From Euborellia annulipes (lineage: Eukaryota; Arthropoda; Insecta; Dermaptera; Anisolabididae), in assembly GCA_023213315.1 (NCBI GenBank), contig JAKCPI010026167.1, positions 124,001 to 188,000 of the forward strand: 64,000 nucleotides of DNA, in the 5' to 3' direction. Positions 44,901 to 53,885 of this stretch are shown here, piece by piece. The position numbers and the translations under genes were made by a program. The stretch's first letter is position 1. Each line of letters begins with the position of its first letter. The notes under the pieces were generated by a model. It ran no database searches and was not told the origin of the DNA. It was given only the letters and a program-made list of their open reading frames with translations.

Positions 44901-47900
44901 TTTCGATTTTCTCAAAATTCGCTCCAACGATTTTTTTTTTGATGCATTTTAAAAAGTATAAAAGTGAAATTTTTCGTGGAAATCATTTGAAGTACAGTTT
45001 ATGCTGCTAATCTTTATTAGCATTTCGGCACAGTTTAAACGCTTCATTTGAGGACTTTTACCATTGAAATCTTATTACTTTCTCTTAGCCTATACCGGGT
45101 GGGCCATTAGTGCGTGGACGGAAGATTGTGGGCTTATTAACGGACATTTTTGAAGTTTGTTGATCGTATATAATGTGGGGCCTTTAGGGCTACAAATTAA
45201 AAATATTTTTTGTTCCAATTGAACTTTTTATACAGGGTGACCCATATCAAAGTTATGTTTTTTTAAATAGAACGCCCTATATATTATTGCATATTTGGAT
45301 TCTACGGCCAATTTTAGTATGACTTTATGTCATGCAATGTATTTTAAAACAAACCGTTTAGCCGCAAATCGGGTTTTTGTGAAAAAACTACTGTCTGAAA
45401 AAAAATTGAATATCTCGCGAACCATAATACCTAGGGGGCTGTTCTTTTGTGATCTTACTAACATTGAAATATACTAATGTAGGCCAGATGGGTAACCCGG
45501 AATTATTCTTATGTTGGGAGATATGGCCATGCCAATTTGGAAAATTTCAAACATGGATAACTTTATTTTTTCAAATGGAACATACTACTTTTTTTGATGC
45601 CAAGGGACGTGAAATTTAATTCTCTTTCTAATGACATAAGGTTGTCTATATCTATCTTTGGTAGTTTTCTTTTTATTCCAAAATATCTGATAACGAAAAA
45701 AAAAAATACATTTATTATAGACAAAACCATTTTAAAAAACAATCCAAACGCAAACAAAACTGTAATAAATGGAAAAGATATGCTAAATATTCGAAAATGT
45801 ATTGAAATTTCCTTTAAAATCATTTATTTGAACTCCTAGAAGAAGCTCCGCTTGCTAAAATTGGGGTATGATTTTTCAACAAGATGGCGCTTCTCCTAAC
45901 CTAAACATAACCCTAATTTCTTTTTCGGGAAGTTCAAATAAATGTTTTTAAAGGAAATTTCAATACATTTTCGAATATTTAGCATATCTTTTCCATTTAT
46001 TACAGTTTTGTTTGCGTTTGGATTTTTTTAAAAATTGTCTATAATAAATGTATTTTTTTTTTCGTTATCAGATATTTTGGAATAAAAAGAAAACTACCAA
46101 AGATAGATATAGACAACCTTATGTCATTAGAAAGAGAATTAAATTTCACGTCCCTTGGCATCAAAAAAAGTAGCATGTTCCATTTGAAAAAATAAAGTTA
46201 TCCATGTTTGAAATTTTCCAAATTGGCATGGCCATTTATCCCAACATAAGAATAATTCCGGGTTACCCATCTGGCCCACATTAGTACATTTCATGATTAG
46301 TAAGATCACAAAAGAACAGCCCCCTAGGTATTATGGTTCGCGAGATATTCAATTTTTTTTCAGACAGCAGTTTTTTCACAAAAACCCGATTTGCGGCTAA
46401 ACGGTTTGGTTTAGAATACATTGCATGACATAAAGTCATACTAAAATTGGCCGTAGAATCCAAATATGCAATAATATACAGGGCGTTCTATTTAAAAAAA
46501 CATAACTTTGATATGGGTCACCCTGTATAAAAAGTGCAATTGGAACAAAAATATTTTTAATTTGTAGCCCTAAAGGCCCCACATTATATACGATCAACAA
46601 ACTTTAAAAATGTCCGTTAATAAGCCCACAATCTTCCGTCCACGCACAAATGGCCCACCCGGTATATGAAATATATAGGAGAGAAAGTATTGCGATCATG
46701 TCAAAAATTCGATGTCGAGATTTTGATGGATATACATGTTTTGAGGTCCCCTGAGTCCAAAAAAAGTGGGTCCCGCAAATTGGTCTGTGTGTGTGTATGT
46801 ATGTATGTATGTATGTGTGTGTGTGTGTGTGTCTGTATGTGTGGACAGATTTTTAGCATGAAGGAATTGAGCTACCGGATTGAAATTTTATATTTAACTT
46901 AGGTACCTTCCCACACGCTCAAAATAAGCTTTTGAACAAAATCGGCCAAAAAGTACTAGTACTTTACTGATGTACTTTTTCAGTTTTTTTCGATTTTCTC
47001 AAAATTCCCTCCAAGGATTTTTTTTTAAATTCAAAAATCAATTATTTTTTAGATGCTCTTTAAAATGTATATTCTCATTTTGCCGTTGAAATCTTCTGAA
47101 GACCACTTTACTCTTGTTCTTCATAGGAAAGATAGAAATGGTTGCCATGGTAACGGAATTTAAATCTTTTTCTTTTTATTAGATTAAAAATCAATTATTA
47201 TTTAAATTCCCATTTTTTTTTAAATTTATTTGTGTCTTTAATTGTTTCAAAGAAAACATATATGTCTCTCTCTCACTTGCAAACATTATCGTCTCTCTCT
47301 ACTCTTTTTAAATTCCCTTTCCACCTTATCTTCGCATAGGCCTAATGTTAATTTCCTATAGGGATTTGTATGTTAATTTCGATTCAAAAGGGGGTCCCCT
47401 TTAGAACTTTTTAGGCATTTAAAATTTTTTTTTCCAATTCTTATGAAATTTTGTATTTATTTACGATTCTATATTGTGTATAAAATGTCCAAATATGAGA
47501 TTAAAATTTTGAAAAATAACCATAGTTTATTTGAAGCAGTCAACATTTAAAATGCAAGTTTGAAACTAAGGTGCTATCGGAAACTAAATATATCTCGACA
47601 CAAAAAATCTGGTGTGACCAGCACAGTGCGCAACTTTCTCTTACCGAAGGGTAAGAGAAAGTTGTGTGCTGTGCGCCAGTCACACCAGATTTTTTTTTGT
47701 TATAATTGAATTATCTCGGGGGCCGGGGGGGGGGGGCCGAACCGTTCAGAATTTTGTTTGGTAAATAAGTGCCACCCTAATATATATATAGGCCAGAATC
47801 AATAGCAAAGAATGGAAATATATTTTCAAAATAATCTCCATTATCCCTCTCCTTTTAATCTGTAGCCAATTTAATTAATTTAAATAAATGATTGTTTTGA

Positions 47901-50900
47901 CTCTGAATTCACTATTAAATAAATATAGTTCCTGATAATTGATATCATCTCTAAATATATAACTAATTAGTTTAATTGCTTTCGATATTGAAAAAGGGAA
48001 TTTTAAAATTAAAACGCTTCTAAATTTTATCGAAGCCTTTTACAATAATTAAACATGATTTATAAACTTTCAAAATAAACAGAGGTTGAACCTGCCTTTT
48101 AATTAATCAAAATATCTTCAAGGATTTGGCATGGAATTATGATAATACCTTCATTGATTACGATGGGGTCCAAAGAAATTAGAACAAAAAAAAAGATCAA
48201 TAATACCAAAAAATATGAGGGCTTATAAATTCAGGATAAGAAAAAATTATTTTAAACCCTACTTGATCAGATGCGGCCCCTAGTAATATTATTTATTCTA
48301 GTAGTTTTTCTTAAATAGGAAGAGGCACAATCAGGATTTGCTTCTCGGGGGTTTTTCTATTTTGTTTAGGGACTATTCTGTTTGGCATTAAGAAGGATCC
48401 TTCGGGGCTTCAATGGTTTTATGGTTAATATTAATAATATTTAAAACAAATGCAAACATTTTTTAAATGAAGGTCCATAAAGTCATGTCCGTGAGGCTAT
48501 TTTCTTTCTCCTGCAGATCGGTGGTTTCTAAGACTTTTGGGTAGTTGCTAAACTCTACATTCTTAGGCTAAAAAAAAACTCAACCACCCTCTCCTCCCCA
48601 CCCCATCATTCAAATGTTGAAAATTTTATAATTCTTGAAGAATCATTTAATTATATCAAGCACTATTTCAAGGGCTGTTTCAAACTCTTTATTTCGCATT
48701 TAGGCGATTGTTTTAGTTCTAGTAATTATATATACCATTAATTAGTTATATCTGTATATATGGACCCTGTTATGCAATAGTGCGTCAAGCGCCAAAAAAA
48801 TTAAAAATTGAGTTAAGCCCGGAATATTGTTTCAAATGCTATAATTAATAGTATATATTAATAATAATTAATTATATAATATAATTAATTATATATTAAT
48901 AGTATTTTTTATGAAATATGTCCTAAAAAAATTTATATTTAATGTTACTTGCACAATTGACAAAAAAAATCATATATAATCCAATGAAAACAAAAAACTT
49001 TTAATGTTAATTTTCTCAAAACTCGGTAGATGGCGCTTGACATACTAATGCGTAACAGGGTCCATATATTGTTTCAAACTGGTGAAAATTACCTCTATAA
49101 CTATTTATTATAAACTATAAATATTTTGTGTTAATTATTTTTAAATTTATTTCACGATTCAGTTCTGGCTTTAGCACAGAGATAGGGGTCACGCTTCTTG
49201 TTATAAGTATTAGAGATTCGCTTTTCGCATAAGTTATATAGGCTTCCAATTAATTTAACTAAATAAGCAATAGCTCCAAACACTGACGTCATTTGGGGGG
49301 AGGGGTATTTGCCCCCTCCCAATGGCTCTAATTCTTTTTAAATTTTGATATTGTCCTACAAAACATATCTACGGATATATTAACTGTAAAAAATTAATTA
49401 AATTAACTCCAATTTATTTGTAAGTAAACTTTCGATAAAATTAGAAAAAAAAGTCTGCCCTCTTCCCCAAGAAAAAGTTGAAATGACGCCACTGGCTCCA
49501 GATACCGAAAAAAAAGATTTTTCCTATTATCTTGATAATTTCTTGATGACTTCGGCTAAGATCTTTTTTCCCATCCCCTGAATTATTCAAGAAAATTATT
49601 TATATTAATTCAAAAAAAAAAAAAAACTTGTGATATTAAGCTTCTTTTGAGAGCTTTTTTTTTATTTAAATTTCCATTAACAACAGGTTAATCTTCTTTT
49701 CTCTCACATCGCTTTAGATTTCTCCTTGGTAATTAAAGAAGGGCCTTAAGAGAGAATCTCTTTCTTTTCTCTCTTCTTAGAAGGGATATGTTCCATCTCC
49801 ATCTAGGTCGGACGATTTGAGAGCTCTCTCAAGCCCTGAAGGCCATCCCAACCTGTACCTTTATTACAGATGCAACTAAATGCCTCTCTTATGTCCATAT
49901 ACAAGCGTCCCAGTTGCCTCGAAACTTCAATTCCCGTTATTCAAACAGAAAACTCTCTCTCTGTGTATGTGTTTGTGTACATAACTCAGTCCTTTGACAT
50001 ACATCTTGTGAACCAACACCTTAAATTCTCTAAATGAAATCGTAATCCAGAGAGGGAATTTTCGAGAGACGTTTTAAACAACACCTAATTTTTTTTTAAA
50101 GTTTATATAAATATAATTTTAAAAAAATAAATAAAATAAATTTGACTATTACGAATATTGGAGGATTCCCCACCGACTTATTCACCCATCCAGAGATAAC
50201 AAAGAGAACAAGTGTTAAATTAATTGGTTTCTAATAAGAATTTTTCATAATTAGAATTTAGGGGGAGTGAAAAAATTATAAATATCCAACCTTTCTACGG
50301 ACATGCTTCTTTAAAATTTTGCACTCGCCTTCCTACCATTTCCTTATTGGGCTGATGTTTAAATAAAGGTGTCGCAAAGTAACAAAAAATTGCAAAAATT
50401 AATTCAAATTTGTAGTAAAATAATGAAAATTGAAAGTTATTTTATTATTATTGTTTGTATTGTAGTATTATATTAAGAAAAAAAGTTTTTGATCTTTTTT
50501 TATTCCACTTATAATAAAAAATATTTTAAAAAATTGATTTTTGTAGGGTCAAATCCTTGGCACTTTTTCAGTTTTTTTCGATTTTCTCAAAATTCGCTCC
50601 AACGATTTTGATTAAAATTCAAAAATCAATTATTTTTAGATGCTCTTTAAAATGTATATTCTCATTTTGCCATTGAAATCTTTTGAAGCACACTTTACTC
50701 TTGTACTACATATGAAAGAAAGGGGCCCTCGGAGTTTAGTGTAAAGGTTAGCGTGCTAACCTCGTATACCAAACGACGCGGGTTCGGACCCAAGGCAGTT
50801 CGATGATTTTATTTAAGCCATTTGGATACCAATTTTTTCGGGAGGGGGGGCCTGAACTCAAAAATTCTTTTGCGGAAATTTTTTTTTTAAGAAACTACAT

Positions 50901-52397
50901 ATTTTTTCACACGAAATTTTTTGTGGAACATTTTTTCTTTTGCGAAACCAAAGTTTTCCGTCCTGCGGAATGCTGATGTCTGTATATCCCTATATATATG
51001 TGTTTGGGAAATATCGGGGGGGGGGGGGCTGTGTGAATGTGAGTGTGAATGAGAAAAAAGTGAATGTTTAAAAAAAAAAAAAAATTTATACATCTTGAAT
51101 TCAAATGTACCTTACTGTCGGGAACTAAATATATGTCGACACAAAAAATCTGGTGTGACAAGCACAGCACACAACTTTCAATATCGAAGGTAAGAGAAAG
51201 TTGTGTGTTGCGAGATCACACCAGATTTTTTAACTAGAATTGTTTCGCGCACTCCCAGTCACCACTTCGCGGACCTCTGAGGGTCTGTGGACCACAGTTT
51301 AAGAACCACTGTTATAAATTATATATAACTAGAGACCGGATTTTAAGCAAAATGCTTATTGCTGAATTTTATAAGCAACCATTAGATATTTAATTTCTAT
51401 ACGAATTAGGAAAAACTAAGTGCATTGAGATTGCATTTTTTATGCTTTTTTTGCTTTTTTTGAGTTTTCATGCTTTTTTTCCCTTTCGTGCTTATTTGAA
51501 CTTATTTTACGAATATTTATAATTTTTTTTTTTTTATTAAAAAACTTTTTTCCCATTCACACACGCATACACCAGGGACGTATATAAGGGGGGGCGCCCC
51601 CTCCCCCAAAAAAAAAAATTCCAAAAACCCCGCAGTGTGAAAAAATATAGCCCTGTAAAAAAATAAATTTTTTTCCGCAGGGTAAAAAAATTTGGTTCCG
51701 CAAAAAAAAATTTTTCGCAGGGCGGGGCGGAATAAATTTAGTTTCTTTAAAAAAAAATTTGTATACGCCATTGGTATGAGTAAAAATTGCTTATGAGATG
51801 CTTTTTTTCAACTTATATGCTTATTTAACAACTTTTTATTCAAGTTTTTTATGCTTTTTTAAGCACTTTTTTTTCCATTTTTTTATGCTTTTTTGTCCGG
51901 TCTCTATATATAACACTATGTATATGTTGAAATTCTGTTACGAAAGACGTCTGCCTAAGTCAATATAAAAAATTAATCATGAAATTTGTTGGTTTACAGC
52001 CCGTGGACGCCTCAAGAAACTACTCCTTCCGCTAATCCTGGGTATGAAACTCAAGTTTGCCATCGTGTTGCCAATTATCATCTCAGCTATCGCCCTGATC
52101 AGCTTCAAGGGTTTATGGGCAGGTTTCTCAGCCCTGTTTGTCTCACTTGCTCTCGCCCTAAAGGAGTTAATTGTATCTAATGCAAGTGCAGCTGCACAAA
52201 ATTCACCGAGCACGCGATTCAGTTTCGGTGTGATCAAACCCCACCCGTTTGATTACTGGCATCATCATCATCATCATGAACCATTTTGGAGTCGGATAGC
52301 TGGACCATCCGGATCTGATTATGGATTCCGCCCGGCGGAGCCATACAGAGCTTATTATGCTCCTTGGGAACATCACGGAGCATCAGGGCCGCCATAG
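32966..52397 (+). CDS. Osiris family protein (DUF1676), His-rich tail, gene 3, two exons
   Basis: Exon 1 is 32966-33347 (GAAG|GTAATT, phase 1) and exon 2 is 52000-52397 (GGTTTACAG|CC). The join is in frame and gives 259 residues. A signal peptide covers 1-17 (before DEDPM). The Cys pair C29/C35 sits in RTCGSKVSCLEENF, matching the Osiris N-terminus. A DUF1676-like region contains GDGVVVL. The junction falls exactly before RGRLKK, followed by the hydrophobic domain (about 135-178). The tail has WHHHHHH near 214-220 and ends aromatic and Pro-rich (PYRAYYAPWEHHG). No AQxLAY motif. The frame is open upstream to 32822, but ATG 32966 follows the TATA box, has a good context (GCAATGG) and starts the signal peptide. 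The 18.7-kb intron is filled with nested repeats and could hide an alternative exon, though none was seen. Confidence 0.88.
33480..33670 (-). repeat. Rep-B dispersed repeat, minus orientation
   Basis: TTATTTTTCGAAATTTTAATCTCATATTTGG through ACATACAAATCCCTATAGGGAT is the reverse of 47355-47525. Its copies end at the palindromic CCTATAGGGAT. Class unknown. Confidence 0.6.
33730..35030 (-). repeat. Rep-A copies broken by low-complexity DNA
   Basis: A palindromic head (33730-33776) is followed by CAAAGTGTACTTCAAACAATT. A hAT-type start CAGGGGCGGATTAAAC at 33834 then runs into long G, C, A and T runs (to about 34040), where the sequence is unreliable. Rep-A body resumes at about 34127 (CAACCATTTCTCCTATC) and runs to a second head at about 35025. 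A SINE remnant sits at 34434-34570. Confidence 0.55.
35455..35640 (-). mobile_element. SINE, minus strand, gene 3 intron
   Basis: In reverse: CACACACATACATACTTAGGCC tail region, GGTGTCCAGGCATTC, TTAAATAAAATCATCGGACTGC and the box-B region GGGATCCGAACCC. The tRNA head is truncated. Confidence 0.75.
35690..35768. repeat. Rep-A hairpin tail unit
   Basis: AAAATCTGGTGTGACAAGCACAG is mirrored by CTGTGCGACAAGTCACATCCGATTTTT, with the inner pair ACACAAT/AGTTGTGT. Rep-A remnant ACTAAATATATGTGAACAC precedes it. Confidence 0.7.
36062..36312. mobile_element. hAT-like MITE, GGGCGGATTAA termini
   Basis: Starts CATGGGCGGATTAAGG and ends TTAATCCGCCCCCTG, with an exact 8-bp duplication TGGGGAGG (36054-36061, 36313-36320). 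G- and C-runs lie inside, around a palindromic GGGGGGCGATCGCCCCCC. Confidence 0.9.
37190..37346. mobile_element. hAT-like MITE, CAGTGCTGGACTGGCC terminus
   Basis: Starts CTGGGCTGGACTGG and ends GGGCCAGTCCAGCACTG, with an exact duplication CTCCCATC (37182-37189, 37347-37354). 157 bp. Confidence 0.9.
37355..38219. other. Gene 3 intron, unclassified
   Basis: A moderately GC patch at about 37690-37970 has no open frame of interest. Otherwise AT-rich; no repeat boundaries recognised. Confidence 0.35.
38220..38420 (+). repeat. Rep-A head fragment
   Basis: A palindromic AT head (ATATAGGCCTATATATAGAGAAAGTG), TATCAAAAATTC and the TCTGTGTGTGCCTGTGTG run match the Rep-A 5' quarter. The rest is missing. 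Confidence 0.6.
38725..38779. repeat. Perfect 22-bp-arm palindrome
   Basis: Arms 38725-38746 and 38758-38779 are perfectly complementary (22 of 22) and contain a T8/A8 run and AGAACCCTC/GAGGGTTCT. The 11-nt spacer is itself almost all the palindrome TTTGTACAAA. No decay is visible. Confidence 0.9.
39603..40443 (+). repeat. Rep-A repeat, plus orientation
   Basis: Head ACTTTCTCTTGCCTATATATG...GAATGAGGGAAAATATTGG, TCAAAAATTCGATGTCGAG, core ACTAGTACTTTACTGATG (39876 on). The tail is shortened to GTGCGACCAGTCACACCAGATTTT. A SINE (40030-40273) is nested. Confidence 0.72.
40030..40273 (-). mobile_element. SINE, minus strand, inside Rep-A
   Basis: It carries the full family order in reverse, with the box-B region and TTAGCACGCTACCAC...CAAGCCCGAGGGC at its 5' end. 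It is flanked by a 12-bp direct repeat ACTCTTATACTT (40018-40029, 40274-40285). Confidence 0.87.
40735..41076 (+). promoter_or_regulatory. GC-rich promoter-like patch in gene 3 intron
   Basis: About 340 bp that is much less AT-rich than its surroundings. It holds GACGTCA sites (40850-40856 and 40934-40940), CCCCGCCCC (40972 on), CCACGCC and a TATA box TATATATAAAG (41021-41033) facing +. No coding frame follows: the next AUG (41113) stops after two codons. It could be an intronic enhancer or promoter, the remnant of another gene's promoter, or an unrecognised element. A hAT-like end (GAGGTTCTCAACCTTTTG) begins at about 41081. Confidence 0.4.
41424..41640. mobile_element. MITE with TATATCGCCTGCTGAGAATC termini, copy 2
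   Basis: Starts TATATCGCCTGCTGAGAATC and ends CTCAGCAGGCGATATA. The interior (AAAGGCGTTTTATAAACATA, CATTTAAATAGCC, GGCCAGAATGG) matches copy 1 in inverted order. Confidence 0.85.
42105..42258 (-). mobile_element. SINE-like fragment, second subfamily
   Basis: In reverse it has a 5' end near AGGGCTTGACC, no clean box B, and the 3' part CCTGAGATGCCGAAAAAGACC. It resembles 61066-61210 more than the main SINE. Confidence 0.5.
42590..43250 (+). repeat. Rep-A repeat, plus orientation, near full length
   Basis: Head TTTACTTTCTAATATATAGAGAGAGAAAGTA, TCAAAAATTCAATGTCG, a GTCTGTCTGTGTGTGTGTG run, core ACTAATACTTTACTGAT, GGTTGCCATGGTAAC, CTGTCGGGAAC and the full hairpin tail (43159-43245). No nested insertion, so it is the best intact plus-strand example. 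Confidence 0.78.
44066..44323. mobile_element. hAT-like MITE, GTAGCGTATCC terminus
   Basis: Starts CAGTAGCGTATCCAGG and ends CTAGTTACGCCACCG, with octamers GTAAAAGC (44058-44065) and GTAAAAGT (44324-44331). G-run near the left end, long C-run following. Confidence 0.82.
44370..45090. repeat. Two Rep-A fragments head to head
   Basis: From 44370 to 44594 Rep-A reads in minus orientation, and from 44853 to about 45000 in plus orientation (AGTACTAGTACTTTACTGATG core at 44866). The junction is occupied by a SINE. This is the same inverted arrangement as the core of the 4580-6255 fold-back. Confidence 0.6.
44595..44852 (+). mobile_element. tRNA-derived SINE, best full-length copy
   Basis: Starts GCCCTCGGGGCATGG. 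Box A TGGCGTAGAGGTTAGCG and box B GGTTCGGACCC match pol III internal promoter consensus. The body ends GTGTGTGAGTGTGAGTGCG, then polyA. A 14-bp target duplication ACCTCAGCCAAAAA flanks it (44581-44594, 44853-44866). Confidence 0.93.
45095..46662. mobile_element. Giant fold-back, CCGGGTGGGCCATT termini
   Basis: Two arms of about 735 bp (45095-45833 and 45930-46662) are near-perfect inverted copies around a 96-bp spacer. Ends CCGGGTGGGCCATT and AATGGCCCACCCGG are flanked by TA on both sides, suggesting Tc1/mariner-like TA targeting. An internal TACAGGGTGACCCAT (45233 and its mirror at about 46510) looks like a second, inner terminus. Each arm carries the same 60-codon frame (45295-45477 +, 46281-46463 -). 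It has no family features and is most likely passive. It inserted into the AT head of a Rep-A copy. Confidence 0.88.
46665..47692 (+). repeat. Rep-A copy with Rep-B insertion
   Basis: Rep-A runs from the head remainder (TATATAGGAGAGAAAGTATTG) to GGTTGCCATGGTAACGG (47157) and resumes at about 47570 with GGAAACTAAATATATCTCGACAC and the hairpin tail (47604-47692). In between lie a segment shared with 43290-43420 and Rep-B (47355-47525). Confidence 0.68.
47693..48761. other. Gene 3 intron, unclassified
   Basis: A G-run and GAACCGTTCAGAATTTTG near 47730-47755 echo, inverted, the sequence at about 44000-44015 (AAAATTCTGAACGGTTCG). The rest is AT-rich with no recognised features. Confidence 0.4.
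48762..49063. mobile_element. MITE with GGACCCTGTTAYGCA termini
   Basis: GGACCCTGTTATGCAATAGTGCGTCAAGCGCC is mirrored by GGCGCTTGACATACTAATGCGTAACAGGGTCC. The flanks are ATAT on both sides (possible TA-type target). 302 bp, AT-rich interior. Confidence 0.82.
49281..49494. mobile_element. hAT-like MITE, TGACGYCA-type termini
   Basis: Starts CACTGACGTCATTTGGGG and ends AAATGACGCCACTG, with octamers GCTCCAAA (49273-49280) and GCTCCAGA (49495-49502). 214 bp. Confidence 0.8.
49503..50549. other. Gene 3 intron, unclassified
   Basis: AT-rich, with a less AT-rich patch at about 49700-50000 rich in TCTCT. No frame or repeat recognised. Confidence 0.35.
50550..51233 (+). repeat. Rep-A 3' portion with nested SINE
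   Basis: Body from CACTTTTTCAGTTTTTTTCG to ACTTTACTCTTGTACTACAT, then a SINE insertion (50724 on). It resumes at about 51085 with TACATCTTGAATTCAAATG, CTGTCGGGAAC and the hairpin tail (51147-51230). Confidence 0.68.
50724..51083 (+). mobile_element. SINE split by a G-run-bearing segment
   Basis: Box A region TTAGTGTAAAGGTTAGCG, box B GGTTCGGACCC, then at about 50834 the SINE is interrupted by TTTTTTCGGGAGGGGGGG... up to about 51032. The family 3' tail GCTGTGTGAATGTGAGTGTG and polyA follow. Confidence 0.72.
51330..51906. mobile_element. hAT-like MITE, TAGAGACCGGA termini
   Basis: Starts TAGAGACCGGATTTTAAGC and ends TTTTTTGTCCGGTCTCTA, with an exact 8-bp duplication TATATAAC (51322-51329, 51907-51914). 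The interior has many ATGCTTTTTT units. It holds a SINE scrap and a nested hAT-like MITE, and lies 93 bp upstream of exon 2 of gene 3. Confidence 0.88.
51573..51773. mobile_element. Nested hAT-like MITE, CAGGGACGTATATA terminus
   Basis: Starts CAGGGACGTATATAAGG and ends TTGTATACGCCATTG. G- and C-runs follow the left terminus. The flanking octamers GCATACAC and GTATGAGT match poorly, so the boundary rests on the termini. It is inserted in a minus-strand SINE tail (51535-51570). Confidence 0.65.
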
Positions 52398-52480
52398 AAC
52401 AACAATCTACATTTCTTCTTTCTTCATTACTTTTAGATTTATTATAAAAAATAAGTATTTTAAAAAACATTTTTAATAAC

Positions 52481-52486
52481 AATAAA
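52481..52486 (+). promoter_or_regulatory. Poly(A) signal of gene 3
   Basis: AATAAA lies 84 bp after the TAG at 52395-52397, in an A/T-rich 3' UTR. Confidence 0.6.
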
Positions 52487-53480
52487 TATTTATAATCAAA
52501 CTTATTCCTTATTCAAGTAAAAATTTCTGTATTTTTTTAAATTAAAGTTTAAAAAATACTTATTTTTTTAAATCTGATAATTAAATGCTCATATAGAATT
52601 CTAATTTATTTATTTATTTTCTGTTTACGATTTTAATGTAAATAACTTAACATCGCGTAATAGATATTTTCTAATTTATTTATTTATTTATTTTACTTAG
52701 GATAACTAATTTTTGTTTAAAATATATTTTCCGCATTGAAAATATATTTTCATATCTTGGAAAGAAATAATCCCTGGTTCGTATCCAGGTGAAAGTAGGA
52801 TTAAAATTTTATCCACCTGCATTATCTTCTCTAAATACATGTAGTTGGCAGTCACCCATTTAACAAAAATGTCAATATACCTACGTTTTAAAAATTAAAT
52901 AACACTACGCCCTAAAAACCAATACAAGTAAAAAAAAGTCTCCCATCTAAATTCACTTGACACAACAGTATTAATATTTCGTGTATACAAAATTTTTATA
53001 TTTTATCATTAATTTTATTACAAATAATTATGGCTTAACTTGGATATACAGTATATGATGACAAATTGGTATTAATAGCTACAGGATCAGGGTTTTAATA
53101 AAAAAACGGGTCTTTATAAAATTTTTGATAATGAAATAAAATCACGATTTGATTAAAATAAAAAAAGACAGGTTGGTTTAAACACAAGGAAAAGAAATTC
53201 AGTTTTGTCAAATTTTGTACGATTTGAATGTCTCATTTATAAACTTACGCCTCGATTTAAAAATTACCTGAACAATTTAAAATACAAATTTTTTAGAAGA
53301 TGGGGATATTCACCTCCTCACTATCCCCTCATCTCCCAAGAATCGCCCTATGCTTAGCTCATAAACAATGTAATATGTAGCACTTTAAATCGGTATTTTT
53401 TAGCCATTTAAAAAAAAGGTTATTAAATAAAATATATGTACTGAGTACTGCAGGTAATGAGGTTCAGGCCTTTTCTTTTT
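52487..53480. other. Intergenic downstream of gene 3
   Basis: AT-rich. Two near-identical TAGATATTTTCTAATTTATT / TAGAATTCTAATTTATTTAT stretches at about 52600-52690 are simple local repeats. Nothing else recognised. Confidence 0.4.
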
Positions 53481-53885
53481 ATTTATTTCTTAAAGGTATA
53501 ACAAAACAATGCTGGTTTCGATAGCATTTCAGCTTATCTTCTTCCGTGTCTGTTTTTGCACCTAGAATGGTTTATATTTTAATATCTAATTATACAAATT
53601 TTAAATATTAACACAAATTTAACTATAGTAGCTATATATACCTTTTTATATGGGATTAAAAAAAATTCCTTTTCCAGGAACCAAACTTTTGTATAAAACG
53701 CCCAAAAGATAAGCTGAAATGCTATCGAAACCAGCATAGGCTTTTTTTCTTTATTTATTTAGCTTTCGACCTAAAGCCATGCCAAAAACAACATTTTACA
53801 CATTATATACATCAAAAATAAATAATAATATAAAATATAAACCAGCAAAAACAGCATTGGTTTGTTATACCTTTAAGAAATAAAT
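53481..53885. mobile_element. Nested inverted-repeat element
   Basis: Outer arms ATTTATTTCTTAAAGGTATA (53481 on) and TATACCTTTAAGAAATAAAT (to 53885) enclose inner arms ATGCTGGTTTCGATAGCATT (53509-53540) and AATGCTATCGAAACCAGCAT (53706-53737). The inner copy plus the extra CAGCATTGG near 53854 suggest duplication of one arm. Confidence 0.78.

Noticed and set aside
45295..45477. 60-codon frame repeated in both arms of the fold-back as a possible small gene
   Set aside because: It is mirrored only because the arms are mirrored; no signal peptide, domain or start context, and composition matches the arm DNA.
53509..53737. CTGAAATGC...GAAACC words as a hammerhead ribozyme
   Set aside because: The CUGANGA box is not matched and there is no stem between the two boxes.
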